A stretch of DNA of 64,000 bases, from positions 62,001 to 126,000 of the forward strand of contig JADJQP010000004.1 in assembly GCA_016712665.1 (NCBI GenBank). Direction: 5' to 3'. This document shows, in pieces, positions 58,198 to 64,000 of the stretch; within the stretch, counting starts at the first letter, position 1; every line of letters starts with the position of its first letter. Source of the stretch: Bacteroidota bacterium (GTDB taxonomy: Bacteria; Bacteroidota; Bacteroidia; Chitinophagales; Chitinophagaceae). A model generated the notes under the pieces. It worked only from the letters and a program-made list of their open reading frames with translations. It had not been told where the DNA came from and made no database searches. Made by a program: the position numbers and the translations under genes.

Positions 58198-59079
58198 ATG
58201 AAGCACGCATTTATCTTTCCCGGACAAGGTTCACAATTTCCAGGTATGGGAAAAGAGCTTTATGAAAATAATGAAAAAGCAAAACACTATTTTGAACAAG
58301 CAAATTCGCTATTAGGCTTCCGAATTTCTGATATTATGTTTGAGGGAACAGCCGAAGACCTGAAGAAAACCAATGTAACCCAACCGGCTATCTTTTTACA
58401 TTCGATTATTCTTTATAAAGTTGGTGACGATTTTCAACCGGATATGGTAGCTGGACATTCCCTTGGCGAATTTACTGCACTAGTGGCCAACAATACCCTT
58501 ACATTTGAAGATGCCTTGAGATTGGTATCACTTCGCGCCAATGCCATGCAAAAAGCATGCGAATTAAATCCCTCCACAATGGCAGCGGTACTCAATTTAG
58601 ATGAGGCAAAAGTGGAAGAAATTTGCGCCTCCATTTCTGATGAAGTAGTAGTGGCAGCCAATTACAATTGCCCCGGACAACTAGTAATTTCAGGAAGCAT
58701 TCGTGGCATAGAAATCGCCTGTGAAAGAATGAAAGAGGCAGGTGCCAAAAGAGCCTTGGTGTTACCCGTTGGTGGCGCCTTTCACTCTCCTTTAATGGAA
58801 CCGGCCAAAAAAGAACTACAATCAGCTATTGAGGACACCTTGTTTTCAACACCAATATGTCCAATCTATCAAAATGTCAATGCTCAAGCCGTAAGCGACC
58901 CTTTGGCAATCAAACAAAATCTAATCGACCAGCTTACATCACCGGTCAGATGGACGCAGAGTGTATTGCAAATGCAGGACGATGGAGCCACTCAATTTAC
59001 AGAGGTCGGTCCTGGAAATGTGTTGCAAGGACTGGTGAAAAAAATCTATAAAGAGGCCATAACGAATGGCATTAATTAA
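58198..59079 (+). CDS. fabD: Malonyl-CoA:ACP transacylase
   Basis: A 293-residue enzyme that moves malonyl from CoA to acyl-carrier protein, starting fatty-acid elongation. The start MKHAFIFPGQGSQFPGMG carries the Gln of the oxyanion region. The active-site serine is in GHSLGEF (Ser at about residue 86). The His is in GGAFHSPLM near residue 194. Length and ends fit FabD. It is the first gene of a short plus-strand cluster running to 61339. Confidence 0.94.
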   Translation: MKHAFIFPGQGSQFPGMGKELYENNEKAKHYFEQANSLLGFRISDIMFEGTAEDLKKTNVTQPAIFLHSIILYKVGDDFQPDMVAGHSLGEFTALVANNTLTFEDALRLVSLRANAMQKACELNPSTMAAVLNLDEAKVEEICASISDEVVVAANYNCPGQLVISGSIRGIEIACERMKEAGAKRALVLPVGGAFHSPLMEPAKKELQSAIEDTLFSTPICPIYQNVNAQAVSDPLAIKQNLIDQLTSPVRWTQSVLQMQDDGATQFTEVGPGNVLQGLVKKIYKEAITNGIN

Positions 59080-59091
59080 TATATTCAATAA

Positions 59092-59292
59092 ATGAAACAG
59101 TCAAGAAAAAACCTACTCATACTTGCTATTATTCTTTTTGTACTCGGAGCTGTCATCACCTTGCTAGGTGCACTGGCAAAACTTCAACATTGGCCATGGG
59201 CCGGATCCTGCCTGATAAGTGGCATCCTTGTACATGCTTGCAGTTATTTGCTGGGTGGGTTTATTTTGATTCAAGCAATCCGTTCAAAATAA
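59092..59292 (+). CDS. Small GldL-like membrane protein
   Basis: A 66-residue protein with two hydrophobic segments. The motif TLLGALAKLQHWPWAGSCLISG resembles the N-terminal transmembrane part of GldL, whose helices carry LGALFKLxHWPGA. Full GldL is over 200 residues and has a cytoplasmic domain, absent here, so this is a stand-alone relative or fragment. It lies 12 bases after fabD and 19 before the helix-hairpin-helix gene. Whether it interacts with the T9SS motor is speculation. Confidence 0.65.
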   Translation: MKQSRKNLLILAIILFVLGAVITLLGALAKLQHWPWAGSCLISGILVHACSYLLGGFILIQAIRSK

Positions 59293-59311
59293 ACACATCC
59301 TTCAATGCACT

Positions 59312-60188
59312 ATGGTTAAAACCTACTTTACCTTCACCAAAAATCAAAGTCGTGCCATCATTAGTTTGTTGGCAATTATCTTCAGCAGTTTGCTTCTCTA
59401 TTTTTTTATGCCCTCCATCCTACCTCAAAAAATGAGTATTCCCCCAGAAGAACTGCATCCCTTACTAGCCAAAAATTCAAATTGAGGAACATCTTAACGA
59501 TTTTTCTGAACAGAATGTAACCAGAAATTCCCCTCAACTATTGACGCCCTTTTCATTCGATACTAATACATTAGATTCTATAGGATTTCTCAAATTAGGC
59601 TTGCGAGAAAAACTCGTACATACTATTTTGAATTATCGAAATAAAGGAGGTAGATTTTACAACAAAAAAGGTTTACAAAGAATTTACGGCCTACATCCAG
59701 ACGAATTCAAGCAATTGGAACCCTATATTCGCATCTCGAATTCATCCTATGGCTCAGATTTCAAGCAAGCAAGCAATCAAGAATTTCTTTCAATAGATAT
59801 CAATAAAGCGGATACTACTGAATTCAAAAAATTAAGAGGCATTGGAAGCAAACTTGCCATGAATATGGTTACGTATAGAAATCAGTTGGGTGGATTTGTG
59901 CAAAAGGAGCAATTGAAGGAAGTATATGGAATCAGTGCTGAAACCTATACATTCATTTCGGCACATGTTAAGGTTGTTTCACCTGTTGTAAAGCGAATCA
60001 ATTTAAATGAGGCCACGTTTCTGGAAATCAATGCACATCCTTACCTTAGAGGCGAACTGGCAAAAGCCATAGTGGATTTACGGAAGCAGAAAAACTATCA
60101 TTTTGAAAATCTACTACAGCTGAAAGAAATTGAGTTGCTGGATGAAAAATTATTTCGTAAAATTGCACCATACATTCATACACCATAA
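59312..60188 (+). CDS. ComEA-like helix-hairpin-helix protein (frameshifted)
   Basis: An ATG at 59312 begins MVKTYFTFTKNQSRAIISLL with a hydrophobic segment near residues 14-30 (an anchor). The frame is lost after the A5 run 59471-59475; with A4 it continues ...LLAKIQIEEHLNDFSEQ and joins the rest, giving 291 residues. Three helix-hairpin-helix modules follow, each near SIDINKADTTEFKKLRGIGSKLAMNMVTYRNQLGGF. ComEA-type proteins bind incoming DNA in the periplasm. With three modules in Bacteroidota style, DNA binding is expected but competence function is unproven. yifB/comM also occurs in the window. Confidence 0.8.
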
Positions 60189-60199
60189 AACTTTAAAAA

Positions 60200-61339
60200 A
60201 TGAACTTCGCACCCACAGAAATGCAGTCACAAATAACGGATATGATTCGTGACTTTGCAGAAAAAAATATTCGCCCGAAAATGATGGAGTGGGATGAATC
60301 ACAGGAATTTCCTGTAGAAGTGTTTCGCAGGCTGGGCGACTTAGGTTTGATGGGTGTGTTGATTCCAACAGAATACGGAGGCTCCGGATTAAATTATTTT
60401 GAATACATCACCATTGTAAGTGAAATCGCCAAAGTATGCGGCTCGATTGGTTTGTCCGTAGCTGCGCATAATTCATTATGCACCAATCATATTTACAAAT
60501 TTGGTAGTGAGGAAATAAAGCGAAAATATATTCCAAAATTAGCATCCGGTCAATGGATTGGTGCCTGGGGTCTTACGGAAGCAAACACCGGATCAGATGC
60601 CGGCAATATGAAATGTGTAGCTACCCGGGATGGTGACGAATGGGTTATTAACGGTACTAAAAACTGGATTACCCATGGCAAAACCGGGGACGTGGCAGTG
60701 GTTTTGTGTCGAACTGGCGAACCCCGTTCAAAGGACAATGTTACTGCCTTTGCCATCGAGAGAGGAACACCAGGTTTTAGCGCCGGAAAAAAAGAAAACA
60801 AATTAGGGATGCGTGCTTCCGAAACCACCGAACTCATTTTTGATAATTGTAGAATTTCTGACGCACAACGATTGGGTGAAATTGGAGAAGGTTTTAAACA
60901 AGCTATGAAAATATTAGATGGAGGACGTATTTCTATTGCCGCATTGGCCTTGGGTATTGCCAAAGGAGCGTTTGAGGCATCTGTAAAATACGCCAAAGAA
61001 CGTGAGCAATTTGATCAACCAATTGCTAATTTTCAAGCCATTCAGTGGAAACTTGCCGATATGGCCACCCAAATTGAAGCAGCAGAATTACTGATTTATC
61101 AGGCAGCAGATTTACTGATTAGAGGTGAACGTGTTACCAAACAAAGTGCCTTTGCTAAATATTATGCCTCTGAAGTATCGGTACGAGTAGCAACCGACGC
61201 CGTACAAATATTTGGTGGATATGGATACACCAAAGACTTTCCGGTAGAAAAATATTACCGAGATAGTAAGTTGTGCACCATAGGGGAAGGTACCTCCGAA
61301 GTTCAAAAGTTGGTTATTGCCAGAGAGCTTCTAAAATAA
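60200..61339 (+). CDS. Acyl-CoA dehydrogenase
   Basis: A 379-residue flavoprotein for the first step of fatty-acid beta-oxidation. It has the usual three-domain order. FAD/substrate signatures are WIGAWGLTEANTGSDAGNM and the later QIFGGYGYTKDFPVEKYYRDSKL. The catalytic Glu is likely in GEGTSEVQKL near residue 366. The short-chain (butyryl) or isovaleryl types cannot be told apart here. It starts 11 bases after the helix-hairpin-helix gene and closes the fabD cluster. Confidence 0.92.
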   Translation: MNFAPTEMQSQITDMIRDFAEKNIRPKMMEWDESQEFPVEVFRRLGDLGLMGVLIPTEYGGSGLNYFEYITIVSEIAKVCGSIGLSVAAHNSLCTNHIYKFGSEEIKRKYIPKLASGQWIGAWGLTEANTGSDAGNMKCVATRDGDEWVINGTKNWITHGKTGDVAVVLCRTGEPRSKDNVTAFAIERGTPGFSAGKKENKLGMRASETTELIFDNCRISDAQRLGEIGEGFKQAMKILDGGRISIAALALGIAKGAFEASVKYAKEREQFDQPIANFQAIQWKLADMATQIEAAELLIYQAADLLIRGERVTKQSAFAKYYASEVSVRVATDAVQIFGGYGYTKDFPVEKYYRDSKLCTIGEGTSEVQKLVIARELLK

Positions 61340-61385
61340 TATCGTCCAAGCCTAACTTGTACGAAATAAATTGCGTCTAAATAAA

Positions 61386-61416
61386 TTGGATGTTACAACA
61401 TCATTCTTTATATTTA
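61386..61416 (+). promoter_or_regulatory. Promoter with embedded operator-like inverted repeat (copy 3)
   Basis: TTG at 61386-61388, then a 20-base spacer filled by GATGTTACAACATC (61389-61402), then TATATTTA at 61409-61416 (one mismatch to TAnnTTTG). The inverted repeat thus sits between the two polymerase contacts, the classic repressor position. Confidence 0.6.
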
Positions 61417-61435
61417 CAATAAAAATAAACGCAAT

Positions 61436-62492
61436 ATGAAATCAAAAAAATTACAATTTATTTATTTATTAGCCTTTTGCTCCATCGCGTATTTCGTGTT
61501 TTCATCAAGTAGTGGAGGTATCACCGGGCAAGCAGCAAGTGGCTGTGGAGGTGGCGGATGTCATACTGCCGGAAATACCACCATTGCCTTGACCGGAATT
61601 CCGGCAACCTATGTATATGGAACCACGTATGTATGTACCCTTAACGTAACCAATATGAGCAAGGCAGCAGCCGGCTTTGATTTAACAGTAAATGTAGGCA
61701 CCCTTACAGCAGGTGCCGGAACCCAGTTAAGTGGCAGTACCGAAATATTTCACAATGCTCCAAAAATGGCCATTTCCAGGCACTACAACTTGGACCTTTA
61801 ATTGGACAGCACCAGCAAGCGGTGGAGCCCTTAATGTGGCCGTAGCCGGCAATGCGGTAGACAATACCGGAACTTCTGCCAATGATGCCTTTGCCACCAG
61901 TTCATTTAGCTTTGCAGCTCCGGCAGCAGTGGCAAACCCTACCATTATGAATGCCACGGCAACTTCTATTACACAAAATTCTGCCGTTGTAAATGCAGAC
62001 GTTACTGCAAATAATGCAGCTACCACTGCCTCCATTGAATATGGCCTAACTGCGTCTTACGGAAGTACAGCATCCATGACACCTGCTTCTATAACCGGAA
62101 ATACTCCTACCCCAGCAACCGGAAATATAAGTGGATTGAATGCAGGAACATTATATCATTATCGTGTAAAGGCCATCAATGCATCAGGCGTTACTACCAG
62201 TGCCGACGCAACCTTCACAACCTTAGTGGCCGCTTCCGTAAATAGTATTGAAAAAACCAGCATTGAGGTATTTCCAAATCCGGTTGTAGATTATATCATG
62301 TACCGAAATATGGAAAACCAAGGCAATGTATCGTTTTCAATTGTATCAGTAAATGGTGCAAGCCAAAACGTACAAATCGAAAAAGTAAACAATGGAAATT
62401 ATAAAATCCAAACCAATAGCCTTGCAAATGGCAATTATGTTTTATTGATGGAGCTAGACGGTAAAAAATACGTCCACCATTTTTCAAAATAG
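61436..62492 (+). CDS. Secreted CX4CH-containing protein with T9SS sorting domain (frameshifted)
   Basis: A signal or anchor segment occupies about residues 6-24. A short Cys-rich motif SGCGGGGCHTAGN (about residues 36-48) follows, and then a beta-rich region TTIALTGIPATYVYGTTYVCTLNV like Reeler/choice-of-anchor V domains. The frame changes near 61776-61777; removing one C gives AISGTTTWTFNWTAP and a 351-residue protein. A fibronectin type III domain (about residues 165-260, ending YHYRVKAINASGVTTSADATFTT) and a sorting domain beginning IEVFPNPVVDYI complete it. The CGGGGCH spacing is not the standard CXXCH haem site. It may be a cytochrome-like or structural surface protein. Confidence 0.75.
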
Positions 62493-62515
62493 ATAAATTC
62501 TAAAGTCAAAAAAAG

Positions 62516-62548
62516 CGTTTCAAAAGCAACCTTTTGAAACGTTTTTTT
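62516..62548 (+). terminator. Intrinsic terminator after the 61436 gene
   Basis: CGTTTCAAAAG (62516-62526) pairs with CTTTTGAAACG (62531-62541) around CAAC, followed by seven T. Confidence 0.9.
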
Positions 62549-62818
62549 ATGCCCCTATGTTGAAAAGAATTATGTTGGTACTTTCGAAATCAAGTTGAGT
62601 ATATCTTATTATTACAAACGCTTGCGCAAACCACATCAGCATATTTCTTCATGTTTCTTCTCCAACAAAAAAAGCAACTTCCGCTCCTAATTGATAACAG
62701 GGATCAAGTTTCCATTAAAAGGACTTTTCCTTTCTGAAAAAGCCCGAGAATCTTTCCGTGTACTAAAAATGCATCACTGCATGTTGTGTATTTTTTGTTT
62801 TAATATATAATTGGGTTC
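62549..62818. other. Intergenic stretch before lipA
   Basis: No gene was recognised in 270 bases. An A/T-rich segment from about 62790 leads into the lipA promoter. Confidence 0.4.
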
Positions 62819-62821
62819 ATG

Positions 62822-62829
62822 TACATTTG
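62822..62829 (+). promoter_or_regulatory. -7 element of lipA
   Basis: TACATTTG lies inside the first codons of the longest frame (ATG 62819) and ends four bases before the ATG at 62834. The nearest -33 TTG (62795-62797) is 24 bases away, slightly long. Confidence 0.5.
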
Positions 62830-62833
62830 CATC

Positions 62834-63754
62834 ATGTCATGTGTTGGAAGTAGTATTAATGAAGAAAAACCGCCTCTAAACGAGTCACCTGCCCGAATCA
62901 AAAAACCTGATTGGCTGAGGGTAAAACTCCCTATTGGAGAAAATTACCGTCATGTAAGAGGCTTGGTAAATCAACACAAATTGCACACCATTTGCGAAAG
63001 CGGCAATTGTCCAAATATGGGTGAATGTTGGGGAGCTGGCACAGCCACCTTTATGATTCTGGGTAATACCTGCACCCGTTCATGTGGTTTTTGTGCGGTA
63101 GCAACCGGCCGGCCCGATCCGCTTGATTGGGATGAACCGCAACGTGTAGCAGAGGCTATTTATCTGATGAAGGTAAAACATGCGGTATTAACTAGCGTCG
63201 ACCGCGATGAAATTGCTGATGGGGGTTCCATCATTTGGAATCATACCATTAGGGCTGTCAAAGCATTAAATCCGGAGACCACCCTAGAAACCTTAATTCC
63301 GGATTTTAAGGGGAATGTCGAAAATATTCAACGAATCATCGATGCTGCCCCTGAAGTAGTATCACATAATATTGAAACCACTGAGCGACTCACCCGAAAA
63401 GTACGCATTCAAGCGCGCTATCATAGAAGTATGGAAGTGATTCGAGTATTGAAACGTGGAGGCATGCGCACTAAAAGTGGCATCATGCTGGGTTTGGGCG
63501 AAAGTAAAGCAGAGATAGTGCAAACCATGCAAGATTTATATGACAATGGTTGCGATGTCATTACCATTGGACAATATTTGCAACCCAGCTCTAAACACCT
63601 CGCTGTTCAACGATTTGTACATCCCGATGAATTTGCCGAATTTCAAGAAATTGGATACAGTATTGGTTTTGACCATGTAGAAAGTGGCCCATTGGTACGT
63701 TCTTCCTATCATTCAGAAAAACATCTTTTTTCAGGAAAATCAAGCGGCAAATAA
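62834..63754 (+). CDS. lipA: Lipoyl synthase
   Basis: A 306-residue radical-SAM enzyme that inserts two sulfurs into octanoyl groups on E2 subunits and GcvH. The auxiliary cluster motif CESGNCPNMGECW near residue 54 and the radical-SAM motif CTRSCGFC near residue 80 are both complete. The C-terminal Ser ligand is in SGPLVRSSYHSEKH. The start at 62834 is used because the promoter box covers the longer start at 62819. Octanoyl donor gene lipB is not adjacent. Confidence 0.93.
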   Translation: MSCVGSSINEEKPPLNESPARIKKPDWLRVKLPIGENYRHVRGLVNQHKLHTICESGNCPNMGECWGAGTATFMILGNTCTRSCGFCAVATGRPDPLDWDEPQRVAEAIYLMKVKHAVLTSVDRDEIADGGSIIWNHTIRAVKALNPETTLETLIPDFKGNVENIQRIIDAAPEVVSHNIETTERLTRKVRIQARYHRSMEVIRVLKRGGMRTKSGIMLGLGESKAEIVQTMQDLYDNGCDVITIGQYLQPSSKHLAVQRFVHPDEFAEFQEIGYSIGFDHVESGPLVRSSYHSEKHLFSGKSSGK

Positions 63755-63767
63755 ACCCCTTTTTCTA

Positions 63768-64000
63768 TTAGTAGATCAGTACTTTTTGAGTTTGTACCCC
63801 ATCTTTAGTGATTACTCGCAAAAAATAGATTCCGGGATTGGCTATTTCAAAATGAAAGGCAGTTTCAGTAGATTGAACACTTTGGATATGCTGGCCGAAT
63901 TCGCTCAAGATGGTGATGTCCTTTTTCTCAGAATTTGTAAAATATACACTGCATTTTTTAAAACTGGGATTCGGATACACCAAAATCGGCTCTAATTCAT
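63768..64000 (-). CDS. 3' end of a T9SS-secreted protein (partial)
   Basis: The last 76 or so codons of a gene that runs off the window's right edge. The frame is open to 64000 and reads ELEPILVYPNPSFKKC, then a type A sorting domain ending GIYFLRVITKDGVQTQKVLIY. This is the usual end of a T9SS cargo. It is convergent with lipA, with 13 bases between the stop codons. The passenger domain is unseen. Confidence 0.8.
   Translation of the reverse strand, partial: ELEPILVYPNPSFKKCSVYFTNSEKKDITILSEFGQHIQSVQSTETAFHFEIANPGIYFLRVITKDGVQTQKVLIY

Overview
The window comes from a low-GC member of the Bacteroidota, probably a non-pathogenic environmental lineage near Chitinophagales or Saprospirales; the order is a guess. 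Three things support the phylum. At least nine encoded proteins carry a type IX secretion system (T9SS) C-terminal sorting domain. The T9SS regulator PorX is present. Many genes are preceded by the Bacteroidota -7 element TAnnTTTG, often with a -33 TTG/TTTG about 19-21 bases upstream. No rRNA, tRNA, CRISPR array, insertion sequence or phage gene was seen.

Layout: 1-4918 holds an NhaD-type antiporter with two thioredoxin-fold proteins, a YceI lipoprotein and pckA. 4919-7700 is a degenerate tract with decayed genes, a dispersed repeat pair, a heptanucleotide tandem repeat and an M43 metalloprotease. 7701-12884 (minus strand) has a YifB/ComM ATPase, an alpha/beta hydrolase, a short-chain dehydrogenase and an M14 carboxypeptidase. 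13067-17102 has a possibly acquired glycosyltransferase, a PQQ-propeller lipoprotein and two OmpA-type lipoproteins. 17103-19911 has korA and sucD of the TCA cycle. 20178-25681 has a membrane glycosyltransferase-like protein, a DUF2520 protein, porX and smaller genes. 25755-34000 has a reprolysin-like protease, a large outer-membrane beta-barrel protein and an SBBP-type repeat protein. 34141-41095 has a LytS/LytTR two-component pair followed by three secreted proteins (arylsulfotransferase, carbohydrate-binding-like, CotH kinase). 41089-43864 has trmH and rho. 44217-52949 is one 2,910-residue surface protein. 53332-64000 has dnaK, a zeta-toxin-like pair, an amine oxidase, fabD, a GldL-like small protein, a helix-hairpin-helix protein, an acyl-CoA dehydrogenase, a CX4CH-containing secreted protein, lipA and the 3' end of another T9SS cargo.

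The main caution is that about a dozen genes, including rho and korA, are interrupted by single-base shifts, many at homopolymer runs. When one base is added or removed at the run, each gene becomes one continuous frame whose length is a multiple of three. This looks more like residual indels in a draft or long-read assembly than mass gene decay, so coordinates are given for the repaired genes. The tract at 5065-6028 and the OmpA copy at 15982-16574 look more truly decayed.

The most interesting signals beyond ordinary annotation are: a 14-bp inverted repeat (GATGTTACAACATC) placed at three separate promoters; a recurrent arrangement in which the -7 element sits only 4-8 bases before the start codon, suggesting leaderless mRNAs; a perfectly 240-bp-periodic 15-unit repeat with an alternating two-unit pattern in the giant surface protein; and a tandem of secreted sulfotransferase and CotH-type kinase that could form a surface-modification locus.
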